Below are positions 43,731 through 52,941 of a stretch of 64,000 bases of DNA, piece by piece; position 1 is the stretch's first letter, and each line of letters begins with the position of its first letter. The stretch comes from Myxococcota bacterium (GTDB taxonomy: Bacteria > Myxococcota_A > Polyangia > Polyangiales > Houyiibacteriaceae): the NCBI GenBank assembly GCA_028284955.1, contig JANQQS010000078.1, positions 1-64,000 on the forward strand, in the 5' to 3' direction. The notes beneath the pieces are model-generated. The model did not search any database. It saw only the letters and a list, made by a program, of their open reading frames with translations, and was not told where the DNA came from. The position numbers were made by a program, and so were the translations under genes.

Positions 43731-44196
43731 CGACGTCTATCTTTCCTAAGCGCCGATCGTGCCGACCGCCTTCGTAGTCGGTGGTAAAGAACTCGTGCGT
43801 GATCTCGAGAGCGAGACCGACTCCGACGACACGGGCTCCCAAACAGAGGACATTTGCATCGTTGTGGCGGCGGGCCATGCGTGCACTGAATACATCACCG
43901 CAAAGCGCGGCTCGAATGCCGGAGTGGCGGTTTGCGACGATCGCCATTCCGATGCCAGTGCCGCAAATCAGCACTCCCCGACTATCTGTTTCGCCGTCAC
44001 GAAGCGACGCTTCAATCTTCCCCGCAACACGATGGGCGAAATCCGGATAGTCCACGGACTGCTCGCTGGTCGTTCCCATATCCGCAACTGCGTGGCCCAC
44101 TTCAGTAAGACGATCTTTAACCGCTTCCTTAAGTGATAGGCCGGCGTGGTCCGCGCCAATGAACACCGGCGAGGCGGTCATCAATACCCTAGTCAT
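43711..44196 (-). CDS. rpiB: Ribose 5-phosphate isomerase B
   Basis: 161 residues from the ATG at 44196; another ATG at 44181 is also possible. RpiB interconverts ribose 5-phosphate and ribulose 5-phosphate in the pentose phosphate pathway. Family motifs are VFIGADHAG at the N-terminus, LICGTGIGMAIVANR with the catalytic Cys, and the stretch GIRAALCGDVFSARMARRHN, followed by NVLCLGARVVG. It overlaps fabF by 8 bases, showing it belongs to the fatty-acid cluster transcript. Confidence 0.94.
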   Translation of the reverse strand: MTRVLMTASPVFIGADHAGLSLKEAVKDRLTEVGHAVADMGTTSEQSVDYPDFAHRVAGKIEASLRDGETDSRGVLICGTGIGMAIVANRHSGIRAALCGDVFSARMARRHNDANVLCLGARVVGVGLALEITHEFFTTDYEGGRHDRRLGKIDVDGHRTG

Positions 44197-45430
44197 GCTT
44201 GCGCAGCGCAAGCGTCACGTTGGTCCCACCAAACCCAAACGAGTTCGAAAGCACGACGGACACGTCGCGCGACCGGGCTTGGTGGGGCACTAGGTCCATG
44301 CCTTCGCAACCCGGATCAGGGTCGTCCAAGTTGATGGTCGGCGGCACAGCCCCATGCTGAATCGTCTGCGTTGCGATTACCGCCTCGAGCCCCCCGGCAG
44401 CCCCAAGCAGATGCCCGGTCATGCTCTTTGTGCTTGATACCCACAACCCGTGTTGCGCGTGGGCACCAAACACAGACCGAATCGCCATCAGCTCCTGGAC
44501 GTCCCCAGTGGGCGTGGATGTGCCGTGGGCATTAACATAGTCAACCTGCTCGGGGTTGATCTGCGCATCGGCGAGCGCCTGTTTCATCGCTCGCTGCGCG
44601 CCCTCTCCTTCCGGAGCAGGTTGCGTGAGATGATACGCATCCGCGGTTGCGCCGTAGCCGATGACCTCCGCGAGGATCGGCGCCCCGCGGCGCATCGCTG
44701 CGTCGCGCTCTTCGAGTACGACCATGCCAGAACCCTCGGCCATCACAAAACCGTCCCGCCCTTTATCGAACGGGCGGCTGGCGGCTTCGGGATCGTCGTT
44801 GCGTTTGGAAAGCGCTCGCATGGCGGTGAAGCCACCGACGCCGATACCGGTAACCGATGCCTCGGCTCCTCCAGCAAGTGCTGCGTCGATGCCCCCCCGA
44901 CGAATCCAGTTGGTCGCTTCCCCGATCGCGTGAGCGCCCGACGAACAGGCGCTGGACGTGGTCAAGCTCGGCCCTCGAAACCCCCAACGCATGGAGAGCT
45001 GTCCGGGCGCCAAGTTCGAAATCGTCGCGGGAATGAAGTATGGGCTGATGCGACGTGGACCTTTGTCGAACAGCGCCCGCGCTGTCAGCTCAAGGGTCTC
45101 GAGGCCGCAAAAGCCTACTCCCACGAATGTTCCCACCCGCTCTTTGACCTTGTCACTCGGATCGAATCCAGAGGCCTGAAGCGCTTCCTCGGCCGCGGCC
45201 ACGGCCAGATGGATAAACCGAGCGCTTTCTCGCACCTTTTTCTTTTCGATGTATTTCTCTACATCGAACCCGGTGCACTCGCCCGCAATCTGGGATGGAA
45301 ACCCCTCGGGGTCGAACAACGTGATTCGGCCGATCCCGCTCTTGCCCGCGATTGCGGTTTCCCAGCTGGTATTCGCATCGAGCCCAAGCGGCCCCACCAG
45401 CCCTACCCCGGTGATGACAACCCTACGCAT
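44189..45430 (-). CDS. fabF: 3-oxoacyl-ACP synthase II
   Basis: 413 residues. Condensing enzyme that lengthens acyl chains with malonyl-ACP during fatty acid synthesis. The Cys-His-His active site is visible: TTSSACSSGAHAIGEA, YVNAHGTSTPTGD and TGHLLGAAGGLEAV. N-terminal VVITGVGLVGPLG is typical. The gene is 44 bases downstream of acpP and overlaps rpiB by 8 bases. It is preceded by yceD-rpmF-fabG-acpP, an order known from many bacteria, but plsX, fabH and fabD are missing here. Confidence 0.97.
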   Translation of the reverse strand: MRRVVITGVGLVGPLGLDANTSWETAIAGKSGIGRITLFDPEGFPSQIAGECTGFDVEKYIEKKKVRESARFIHLAVAAAEEALQASGFDPSDKVKERVGTFVGVGFCGLETLELTARALFDKGPRRISPYFIPATISNLAPGQLSMRWGFRGPSLTTSSACSSGAHAIGEATNWIRRGGIDAALAGGAEASVTGIGVGGFTAMRALSKRNDDPEAASRPFDKGRDGFVMAEGSGMVVLEERDAAMRRGAPILAEVIGYGATADAYHLTQPAPEGEGAQRAMKQALADAQINPEQVDYVNAHGTSTPTGDVQELMAIRSVFGAHAQHGLWVSSTKSMTGHLLGAAGGLEAVIATQTIQHGAVPPTINLDDPDPGCEGMDLVPHQARSRDVSVVLSNSFGFGGTNVTLALRKHD

Positions 45431-45474
45431 ACCCGTTCCCCATGCTGTCGGTGTTGTATCGAATTCGCGATCGA

Positions 45475-45711
45475 CTAGGACGCAGAGTGTTCTTTGATGT
45501 AGCTGACCGCATCACCAACCGTACGAATTTTCTCGGTGTCTTCGTCGGGAATATCGATTTCGAACTGCTCTTCAAACGCCAACACCAGTTCGACGATGGC
45601 CAGCGAGTCTGCCCCCAAATCGTCGATGAACGAACTCTCGTCTTTGATGTTGTCTCCGTCAACGTCCAACTGCTGACAAATGATCTCTTTGACCTTTTCC
45701 GCGATTTCCAT
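45475..45711 (-). CDS. acpP: Acyl carrier protein
   Basis: 78 residues from the ATG at 45711, preceded by GGAGGA 5 bases upstream; an in-frame upstream start is less likely. Carries growing acyl chains on a phosphopantetheine attached to the Ser of the DSL motif in [21 protein letters not shown]. Acidic and helical as expected. The 5' neighbour is fabG, the 3' neighbour fabF. Confidence 0.97.
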   Translation of the reverse strand: MEIAEKVKEIICQQLDVDGDNIKDESSFIDDLGADSLAIVELVLAFEEQFEIDIPDEDTEKIRTVGDAVSYIKEHSAS

Positions 45712-45801
45712 GTGTTCCTCCGCGACGAACAAACCGCCACATGACCGCTCGCGGCCAAGTTCGCTACGTTTCGTCCCTCTTTCCGCCCCATCGGCGGCTG
45801 G

Positions 45802-46548
45802 TTATACGTACATCCCCCCATTTACACGCAACACTTGACCGGTGATGTACGCGGCCTCGTCGCTCGCCAAAAACAGCACCGCGGCGGCGACTTCCTCTGG
45901 TTTGCCCACGCGCGCCAGCGGTGTCTGTCGCACGATTTCTTGCTGCAGCGAGTCGTTCAATTCCGACGTCATGTCCGTCTCGATGTAGCCAGGAGCGACC
46001 GCATTTACGGTCACCCCGCGGGAGGCGTACTCTCGAGCCAACGTTTTCGTCAACCCGATCAATGCTGCTTTGGACGAAGAGTAGGCGGCTTGCCCTGGGT
46101 TCCCGGCTTCGGCCACCACGCTCGACACGTTGATGATGCGCCCCTGTTTTGCGCGCATCATGGGGCGAATCGACGCCTTCGCGCAGTAAATTGCGCCGTT
46201 CACGTTGGTCGCCCAGGTCGCGGCAAGCTCCTCCGGCTTGAGACGCATCAACAATTGGTCGAGCGCGATTCCGGCGTTGTTGACAAGAATGTCGAGGCGC
46301 CCGTGCTCTTTCGCCACCGCCTGAATCGCCGAGTCGACCGCTGCGGGTTCAGAGACGTCGAAGCCGACCACCGACCCCTGACCTCCCGCCGCGGTCACCG
46401 CGCGAAGGGTCTCGTTCGCCGCGTCTTGGTTGCTGCGGTAGTTCACCACCACACGGGCACCCGCTTTCGCCAGGGCGACGCATACCGCACGACCAATGCC
46501 TCGCGAGCCACCGGTGACGAGCGCGACCCTATCGTCCAGACGAAACAC
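45802..46548 (-). CDS. fabG: 3-oxoacyl-ACP reductase
   Basis: 248 residues of a short-chain dehydrogenase/reductase. NADPH-dependent reduction of 3-oxoacyl-ACP in fatty acid synthesis. The cofactor motif is VTGGSRGIGRAV, and the Ser-Tyr-Lys triad is in INVSSVVAEAGNPGQAAYSSSKAAL. NNAG is also present. Lies 78 bases downstream of rpmF and 90 bases upstream of acpP. Confidence 0.96.
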   Translation of the reverse strand: MFRLDDRVALVTGGSRGIGRAVCVALAKAGARVVVNYRSNQDAANETLRAVTAAGGQGSVVGFDVSEPAAVDSAIQAVAKEHGRLDILVNNAGIALDQLLMRLKPEELAATWATNVNGAIYCAKASIRPMMRAKQGRIINVSSVVAEAGNPGQAAYSSSKAALIGLTKTLAREYASRGVTVNAVAPGYIETDMTSELNDSLQQEIVRQTPLARVGKPEEVAAAVLFLASDEAAYITGQVLRVNGGMYV

Positions 46549-46626
46549 GTTTTCCCCCTCCGGTTCGTCCTAGGGACGCGGCCGTGTCGACGGCGGATGG
46601 CCATCGACCGCGCATTCGCCCTACCC

Positions 46627-46818
46627 TCATTCAGCGCCCTCGGGAGCGGCCAAGATCGACCGGCCCTTGTATTCGCCACATGCCAGACAGACTCGATGAG
46701 GCACCATCATGTCGCCACAGGAGGGGCATGGAATCACATTGGGAGCGGCCACCCGATCGTGCTGGGCACGTCGCTGGTTTCGCTTCATTCGACTGGTTCT
46801 TCGTTTGGGAACGGCCAC
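46627..46818 (-). CDS. rpmF: Ribosomal protein bL32
   Basis: 63 residues. Large-subunit protein with the usual basic N-terminus (AVPKRRTSRMKRNQRRA) and the zinc-binding variant: CPSC and CLAC pairs. Its start is 3 bases from the end of yceD, as in many bacteria. Confidence 0.97.
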   Translation of the reverse strand: MAVPKRRTSRMKRNQRRAQHDRVAAPNVIPCPSCGDMMVPHRVCLACGEYKGRSILAAPEGAE

Positions 46819-46821
46819 GCG

Positions 46822-47379
46822 TCACTCCTTACGGTTAAGTTGAATCTCGCGCAACGGAGCGAGACGAGGGTCGATCGAATCGGCGTCTCCATGCGCGCCC
46901 CGGATCTGCGGGGGCACCCGAATAGGTTCACAGCCTCTTCCGCAGTCGATCTGCATCGGCTCTTCCAGCAAGATGTGCTCCCGAACTAGAGAATCAACAG
47001 CAATTTGGTCGCCGTCGAAGGTGTCTCGGTCCATATCTTCCGGGTTCACGTCGAGTTCCTTGAGTGCCGGTTCCAGCGTCGCACGGGGGGTCATCAGCGA
47101 TGACACGTCGACCTTCACGTCGATCGAAACGTCGTCCAGACACCGACTGCACGCTCCTCGAACTTCGGTCTCTATGTGGGTTTTGAGCACCACGTCTTGG
47201 CCGGAGCGCTGCGCCTGAACGCGCACAGTCCCGAGCGTGGAGTCCTGTGACGCACTTGGCTTCGGCGCCAGCCCGGTTCCTTCGAGTGCGTCGGTCAGCC
47301 AATGCCGGGTGATCGGAAACGTCCATTCCTTCTCCCCGGAGGAATCCAAATCTCTGATGTTGATGTTGAATTCGGACAT
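46822..47379 (-). CDS. yceD: YceD/DUF177 family protein
   Basis: 185 residues. Members of this family sit upstream of rpmF and, in studied bacteria, affect 23S rRNA accumulation. Visible marks are TEVRGACSRCLDDVSI in the core, DSLVREHILLEEPM near the C-terminus and a CGRGC pair. Length is typical. Starts the fatty-acid/ribosomal operon that runs to rpiB. Confidence 0.88.
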   Translation of the reverse strand: MSEFNINIRDLDSSGEKEWTFPITRHWLTDALEGTGLAPKPSASQDSTLGTVRVQAQRSGQDVVLKTHIETEVRGACSRCLDDVSIDVKVDVSSLMTPRATLEPALKELDVNPEDMDRDTFDGDQIAVDSLVREHILLEEPMQIDCGRGCEPIRVPPQIRGAHGDADSIDPRLAPLREIQLNRKE

Positions 47380-47510
47380 GGCGGCCAGCTTCCAATCGCC
47401 AGATCTCGCGCGTACGGAGTGCGTATCGAACTGCCAAATCGGCGAAAGAACGCGGAACTATAGGGAGAGTCGTCTTTCTGTCAAGCGGGGTTTCGACCGG
47501 CACGCGCGTC

Positions 47511-48503
47511 TTAGCGCGGAGCGCTTTCCGGGCTGCCAACAAAATTTCTGGAGGATGGGACCTCGCGCATTCCGTTCGACGAAAGCTCGAGGGTCACCGC
47601 TCTGGCGATAACGCGTGTCCCGTCCGCTTGCTCGACCGAAGGCCCCGCGAGAGGTGGAACGATGAACCATGGTCGGTGCAGCTTTTTTTCCGACGCTCCT
47701 CCCTCTGCGTCCAGCATTTTTCCGGTCTGTGTCTGCGGCCAGGCCGACAAACCGCCCCGGGCACCTATACGCCGCGCCAGATCCCGCAGCTTCGACGCGC
47801 CGGCCGGAACTCCGGCAAAGCCCTCACCGGAAGGCCCCCGCGGAGCGGCCCAGCTGAGCAGCCATCGGCGCTTCTCTTCCTTTGAAGGTTGCGCAGACTC
47901 CGTGCGTTCGAGATCTTCAGATGAGTAGCCACACGCCCGCTTCCCTCGCGCGTAGCGGCCGTCGGGCGCCCCGGAAAGCGGTACGAACACGTGGCGACCC
48001 GCCACCACCCGGGTCATTCGGGTGACGTCGATAACCCGGGCGGCACCACGCTTCGAGGGACGCTCCAACGTTGCGTCGAGCACTTCAAAAAGATCGCTTC
48101 CTCCGGCGAGAACAAGCGTCGGCCACGAAAGCGCATTCAGCGCGCGAACTCCCTCCTCAGCGTGTCGCTCGGATGCGCCGAGACCGCCGAGAAGAACCCC
48201 GAACGAGACCTCCCGAGCTCCGCGTAAGCCAAACGTGTCCCACGATATGCCCTCCGGTGGCGCAGAAAACGCCGCGATACGAATTCGGTCAGGCAGTCCC
48301 GATAGCTCTAGTTCCCGACCGGATCGCCGAATCGAAACTCCACCGACTTTCCACGATCGAGATTCACGTGGCTCAGCCGCACCGCACCGCATGAACGGGT
48401 GAGGTCCGCGCGCTTCCAGCGCCGTCGCGCCGCATCCGCCACAAGAACTCAGGGTTGCCCAACCGGCGAGAAGCAGGCTCCGATAGCGTGTATTCGTCCG
48501 CAC
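47511..48503 (-). CDS. Lipoprotein with degenerate metallophosphoesterase fold
   Basis: 330 residues from the GTG at 48503, chosen because a signal sequence with LSSC (lipobox) follows; further upstream residues look non-coding. The body matches the plan of calcineurin-type phosphoesterases, but the metal ligands are changed. GDxG is GGLG, GNHD is GGSD (LVLAGGSD), the SHAPP-type His is Trp (WLLSWAAPRGP), and the GHxH block reads AWPQTQTGK. I infer a non-catalytic relative; no family was verified. It is divergent from hisS with an 83-base gap. Confidence 0.6.
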   Translation of the reverse strand: MRTNTRYRSLLLAGWATLSSCGGCGATALEARGPHPFMRCGAAEPRESRSWKVGGVSIRRSGRELELSGLPDRIRIAAFSAPPEGISWDTFGLRGAREVSFGVLLGGLGASERHAEEGVRALNALSWPTLVLAGGSDLFEVLDATLERPSKRGAARVIDVTRMTRVVAGRHVFVPLSGAPDGRYARGKRACGYSSEDLERTESAQPSKEEKRRWLLSWAAPRGPSGEGFAGVPAGASKLRDLARRIGARGGLSAWPQTQTGKMLDAEGGASEKKLHRPWFIVPPLAGPSVEQADGTRVIARAVTLELSSNGMREVPSSRNFVGSPESAPR

Positions 48504-48586
48504 ACGCGAAGGCGTACACGAAACTCGTCGCGCCTTCCATGGCCTCCGATGGCTTGCTTTGAAAACGGAACGAGGTAAGTGGAGTC

Positions 48587-49855
48587 GTGGTGACACCACT
48601 GCGCGCAGTCAAAGGAATGCACGATCTCCTGCCCGCCGATATCCATCGCTGGCAGGACCTCGAGTCACGATTCCGCGCCACCGTTCAGCGGTACGGGTTT
48701 GGTGAGATTCGCACCCCGATTGTCGAACCTACCCAACTCTTCGTTCGGTCCATCGGGGCCAGCACCGATATCGTTGAAAAGGAGATGTACAGCTTTCACG
48801 ACAAGGCGGATAAATCTCTCACCCTTCGGCCGGAAGGAACAGCGTCATGCGTCCGCGCATTTCTTGAGCACCGCATGTCCGGCCAGCAACCCACTCAGCG
48901 TTGGTACTATCTGGGCCCGATGTATCGACGCGAACGCCCCGCGAAGGGCCGTTATCGTCAGTTCTTCCAGGCCGGCGTTGAAGTGTTTGGTGATCCCGGC
49001 CCTTATGTCGACGCCGAAATCGTCGAAATGCTTGTCGGCTTTCTGGAGCAGGTCGGCGTCCCCAACGTGAGCGTCGCCATCAACTCCCTGGGCAGCGGGA
49101 CGACCCGCGAACGCTACCGCCACGCCCTGCTCGAATACCTTACCCCACACCGCGAGGCACTGAGCGCCGACAGCCAGCGGAGACTAGAATCCAACGCGTT
49201 GCGTGTGCTCGACAGCAAGGCCCCTCAAGACCAGGACATCGTTCGGGAAGCTCCGCGCATCTCCGAGTATCTGGAGCCCGACGACGCGGAACATTTTCGC
49301 CAGTTTTCCGAATGTCTCGTCGCGCTCGATATACCTTTTGTGGTCGAACCGCGGCTTGTTCGGGGGCTCGACTACTACAGTCGAACCCTCTTCGAAGTGC
49401 GGAGCGATAGCGACGGGCTTGGCGCCCAAAACGCGATTTGCGGCGGCGGGCGATACGATGGACTGGTCGAAACTTTGGGAGGCCCCAGCACCCCCGCAAT
49501 CGGTTTCGCGCTGGGTATCGAACGCGTGCTCATGGCGTCGCGCTCGGCCGTCGCGCCACAAACAGCCGACGCATTCATCATCAGCGCGCAACCCGAACTG
49601 CGCACAGAGGCTCTTTTGGTCGCCACCGAACTGCGCAACGCAGGCTTGCACGCTCTGGCCGATCTTCGCGGAACATCGGTGAAGAGCCAAATGCGGAGGG
49701 CCGACAAATCCGGCGCCGGGTTCGCGGTAATTTTGGGGACCGACGAACGAGACCGCGGCGTCGTCCAAGTCAAACAGCTCGAGGATCAAGGTCAGCAACA
49801 CGAAGTACCCCGTCACGCGCTCGCAACACACCTCGCATCCAAAGCTCGGATGTAG
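48587..49855 (+). CDS. hisS: Histidyl-tRNA synthetase
   Basis: 422 residues from GTG. Class II synthetase charging tRNA-His. Motif 1 lies in the FRATVQRYGFGEIRTPIVEPTQLF block, motif 2 in YYLGPMYRRERPAKGRYRQFFQAGVEVFG, the His A motif in LVRGLDYYSRTLFEV, and motif 3 in IGFALGIERVLMAS. The C-terminal anticodon-binding domain runs from about residue 325. The upstream lipoprotein gene is divergent. Confidence 0.97.
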   Translation: MVTPLRAVKGMHDLLPADIHRWQDLESRFRATVQRYGFGEIRTPIVEPTQLFVRSIGASTDIVEKEMYSFHDKADKSLTLRPEGTASCVRAFLEHRMSGQQPTQRWYYLGPMYRRERPAKGRYRQFFQAGVEVFGDPGPYVDAEIVEMLVGFLEQVGVPNVSVAINSLGSGTTRERYRHALLEYLTPHREALSADSQRRLESNALRVLDSKAPQDQDIVREAPRISEYLEPDDAEHFRQFSECLVALDIPFVVEPRLVRGLDYYSRTLFEVRSDSDGLGAQNAICGGGRYDGLVETLGGPSTPAIGFALGIERVLMASRSAVAPQTADAFIISAQPELRTEALLVATELRNAGLHALADLRGTSVKSQMRRADKSGAGFAVILGTDERDRGVVQVKQLEDQGQQHEVPRHALATHLASKARM

Positions 49856-49932
49856 CCACACCGCGACGTTGAAACGTCCGGGAGGGTTCGCGGGGTTTGC
49901 CGCGACGCGCGCCCCGCCGCTATCCTCTCGCC

Positions 49933-51462
49933 GTGACCACGATCGCAACCCTCACGATCTGCTGGGCTGCTCTGTTTGCGTACGTGGGAACGTATCATTG
50001 CCTGCTCTACGCGCGTCGTCGCGCCGAACGCGAGTATCTCTTGTTCGGGCTCTTGGCGTTCGCAATGGCCGGTTATACCTACGCGAACGCATGGTTCGTC
50101 GGCGCCCGGCACCTTTCTGAGTCAACGTTTGCGTTTCAGTTCGCGGGCGGCGCAACCGTTGTGGCCGTTCCTTTGTTCGTTCATTTCTGCGGCGCGCTTG
50201 GTCGAACGACGCAGCGCCTGATCGGAACGGCCTATCTTTGGTCCATCATGGGCGCTCTAGGTTTGGCGCTAAACCTGCTCACCGAAAAGGGTGGTGTTCC
50301 TCAGCCCAGTTTCGGAATTGATTGTGCCCCGCTGTACATTCAACCGCGCGTCTCTCTCGTCGCCCAAGTTCACCTATGGGTTGGTGTCAGCCTGTGTGCT
50401 GCGAGCGCCTGGCAGCTGACGCGCCACGCCAGGAGCAACAAAGAGTTCGTGGCCATCGCGGTGACCATGACGGCAAGCGTGATCGCGACGATCCATGACC
50501 TGCTCGTGAGACTCGGTCATGTGCGTTCGTTCTACCTTCTGGAGCACTGTGCGCTGCTCTGTACAGTAGCGATGAGCTACATCTTGCTCGACCGTTTTGT
50601 ACGGACCAGCGAAGCTCTCGAACTGCGAACCACCGAGTTACGCACGAGCTACGAGGAGCTACGCGCAACTCAAGCAATTCTCGTGCGCAAGGAACAGCTT
50701 GCCGCGGTAGGAGAGCTCTCCGCAGTCATCGCCCACGAAATCCGGAACCCTCTCGCGGTGATCAAAAACGCGTCGAGTGCTCTGCGGCGCCCCAACTTGG
50801 AAACAAGCGATCGCTCGACACTGCTCGACATTCTTGATGAAGAAACCGATCGTCTCAATCGCGTCATGCACGACCTGCTCGCATACGCACGCCCCATCAC
50901 CCCCACCCTAGAACCACTCGTCGTAGACTCTCTGATCGCGGAAGCGCTCGAATACTCAGACGAGACCCTTCGCTCCCAAAGCATCGCCATTGAACTCGAT
51001 TTCGACAACTCGGCTACCCAGCTTTTCGGCGACCGAGAACTTTTGCGACGAGCCATTCGCAACGTGGTGGAAAACGCAGCTCAAGCGATGCCTGAGGGAG
51101 GCGTATTCAGGGTTCGCACGGAGGCCACATCCATCGCAGACATTCCCGCAATCGCAATCGTTTTAGAAGACACCGGCGAGGGAATGGACACCATCGTGCG
51201 AAAAAAAGCCCGGGATCCGTTTTTCACGACGCGCTCCACGGGAACGGGCCTTGGCCTGGCGATTGTCGACCGTGTGATTCGTAACCACGGCGGAATGCTG
51301 GAGCTAGAAGCACAACATGGTGCAGGCACGCGCGTCACACTCATCTTGCCGATCCAACCTGATCTCAGAACCTCCCTAAGACCTCATGGAAGTTCGCTCG
51401 CGCCACGTACGCCGGGGATGTCGAATTCGCGCGCACCGGAGCCCCCGCGCCGCACTTCGTAA
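49933..51462 (+). CDS. Membrane histidine kinase (first of two tandem paralogues)
   Basis: 509 residues from the GTG at 49933. About seven hydrophobic segments fill residues 1-220, followed by a short coiled linker (SYEELRATQAILVRKEQLA). HisKA domain with the phospho-His at 268 in AHEIRNPLAVI; HATPase domain with N box NVVENAAQAMPEGG, G1 DTGEGMD, and G2 TGTGLGLAI. The second kinase gene follows with the same plan, so the two arose by duplication. The C-terminal tail (about 35 residues) is basic/Pro-rich. No receiver gene adjoins; the nearest regulator is a convergent sigma-54 activator without a receiver. Confidence 0.93.
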   Translation: MTTIATLTICWAALFAYVGTYHCLLYARRRAEREYLLFGLLAFAMAGYTYANAWFVGARHLSESTFAFQFAGGATVVAVPLFVHFCGALGRTTQRLIGTAYLWSIMGALGLALNLLTEKGGVPQPSFGIDCAPLYIQPRVSLVAQVHLWVGVSLCAASAWQLTRHARSNKEFVAIAVTMTASVIATIHDLLVRLGHVRSFYLLEHCALLCTVAMSYILLDRFVRTSEALELRTTELRTSYEELRATQAILVRKEQLAAVGELSAVIAHEIRNPLAVIKNASSALRRPNLETSDRSTLLDILDEETDRLNRVMHDLLAYARPITPTLEPLVVDSLIAEALEYSDETLRSQSIAIELDFDNSATQLFGDRELLRRAIRNVVENAAQAMPEGGVFRVRTEATSIADIPAIAIVLEDTGEGMDTIVRKKARDPFFTTRSTGTGLGLAIVDRVIRNHGGMLELEAQHGAGTRVTLILPIQPDLRTSLRPHGSSLAPRTPGMSNSRAPEPPRRTS

Positions 51463-51476
51463 CGACTGTGTTGTCT

Positions 51477-52934
51477 ATGACGAGCCTCACAACAATCCTC
51501 ATCTCTTGGACCACAGTGCACGTCTTTGTCGCCGTGTCGTACAGTTTCCTCTATCTCCGCCGCTCTCCCTCGCTTGAGTATCGAGCGTTTTCTTTGATGT
51601 CGGTGGCAGCCGCGATCTATTCGCTGGGCGGCGCTTGGGTAGAGTCTGCGAGCACCCTCCAAGCGCTGACCTACGCCCAGCAGGTTCAATTTCTTTCTCT
51701 GGCCGTCGTCGCATATGCCTTCATCGAGCTTGGTTTCCTTGTCATCGACAACGGGAATGCCCGCGTTCTTCGCTGGATGTTCGCGTGGTCCGCGATCACG
51801 GTTGGGTTCACCGTCGGCGGCTTTCTCTTCGATGCAAATCGCAACACGCTCACGTCCGAAGCGATTCCTTCCCACGCTCGGTCTGCGCTCATCGCCAGCC
51901 TGTCGCCCGCCGGGATCGTGATTACAGGATGCGGATTTCTCTTCGTCGCGTACTCCACCGTCCGCTTTTTTTGCGCGCGCGCCGGGGGCAAGCCTATTCG
52001 GCCGTTGTACTCAAGCGGCATGCTCCTCAGCGCCGCTCTCGCCCACGATGTCGTCGTGTCAGCAACCGAGGCCGCGGAGCGATATGCGTTCGAGCACGCG
52101 CTCCTCGGGACCAGCGTGATGCTGAACTTCATGTTTCTAAGAGGATTCGTGGTCGCGGGAGATACACTGGAAGAGCGCACCCACGAACTCAAACACAGCT
52201 ACGACGAGCTTCGCTACGTCGAAGAAGAACTGGTGCGCAAAGAACAGCTTGCCGCCGTCGGAGAGCTGTCCGCGGTCATCGCGCACGAAGTAAGAAACCC
52301 GCTCGGCGTTCTGAAAAATGCGGTCGCCGGCTTGCGGCGCCAACACATTCGTGACGAAGAACAACGCGTCTTGCTCGGCGTCGTCGACGAAGAAACAGAC
52401 CGTCTCAATCGACTGGTCAGAGACTTGTTGACCTACGCGCGCCCCGTAGAACCTCAGTCACTTCCTCTCCCGCTGAATCATCTGGTCCGTCGCGCGCTCG
52501 ATCTCGCACGGCGAGGCACGGCCCGCTCCGAGCTGGTGGAGTTTGACATCGACGTCAGCGGCGCGCCTTCGCACGTCGACGGTGACCGAGACCTTCTCGA
52601 GCGAGCCTTCATCAATATTACGGAAAACGCGATGGAGGCAATGCCGACCGGCGGCACGCTATCGGTGCGCGCCCGCAACGCAGAGATGAACGGAAGACCG
52701 GCCGTAGCCCTGTCGTTTCACGACACCGGTGAGGGAATGGACACCATGGTACGAGCCCGAGCGCGCGACCCTTTCTTTACGACTCGCCCTTCGGGCACGG
52801 GCCTTGGGCTAGCCATCGTGGAACGCGTGGTGCGCGCTCACGAGGGCACCGTGGAGCTCTCCAGCGGCACACGCGACGGCACGACCGTAACCGTCACGCT
52901 TCCTCGCAAAGAAACCCCAAGGCGATCTCGATGA
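51477..52934 (+). CDS. Membrane histidine kinase (second tandem paralogue)
   Basis: 485 residues from the ATG at 51477 (a TTG at 51468 is also possible). Architecture as in the preceding gene: about seven hydrophobic segments, a linker, HisKA with His270 in AHEVRNPLGVL, and HATPase with ENAMEAMPTGG, DTGEGMD and TGLGLAI. The stretch VRKEQLAAVGELSAVIAHE is identical in both kinases, while the membrane parts differ clearly. That pattern suggests the sensor parts have diverged for different signals while the output is kept. The stop is 7 bases from the end of the convergent FHA/sigma-54 regulator. Confidence 0.93.
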   Translation: MTSLTTILISWTTVHVFVAVSYSFLYLRRSPSLEYRAFSLMSVAAAIYSLGGAWVESASTLQALTYAQQVQFLSLAVVAYAFIELGFLVIDNGNARVLRWMFAWSAITVGFTVGGFLFDANRNTLTSEAIPSHARSALIASLSPAGIVITGCGFLFVAYSTVRFFCARAGGKPIRPLYSSGMLLSAALAHDVVVSATEAAERYAFEHALLGTSVMLNFMFLRGFVVAGDTLEERTHELKHSYDELRYVEEELVRKEQLAAVGELSAVIAHEVRNPLGVLKNAVAGLRRQHIRDEEQRVLLGVVDEETDRLNRLVRDLLTYARPVEPQSLPLPLNHLVRRALDLARRGTARSELVEFDIDVSGAPSHVDGDRDLLERAFINITENAMEAMPTGGTLSVRARNAEMNGRPAVALSFHDTGEGMDTMVRARARDPFFTTRPSGTGLGLAIVERVVRAHEGTVELSSGTRDGTTVTVTLPRKETPRRSR

Positions 52935-52941
52935 TCTGCGC

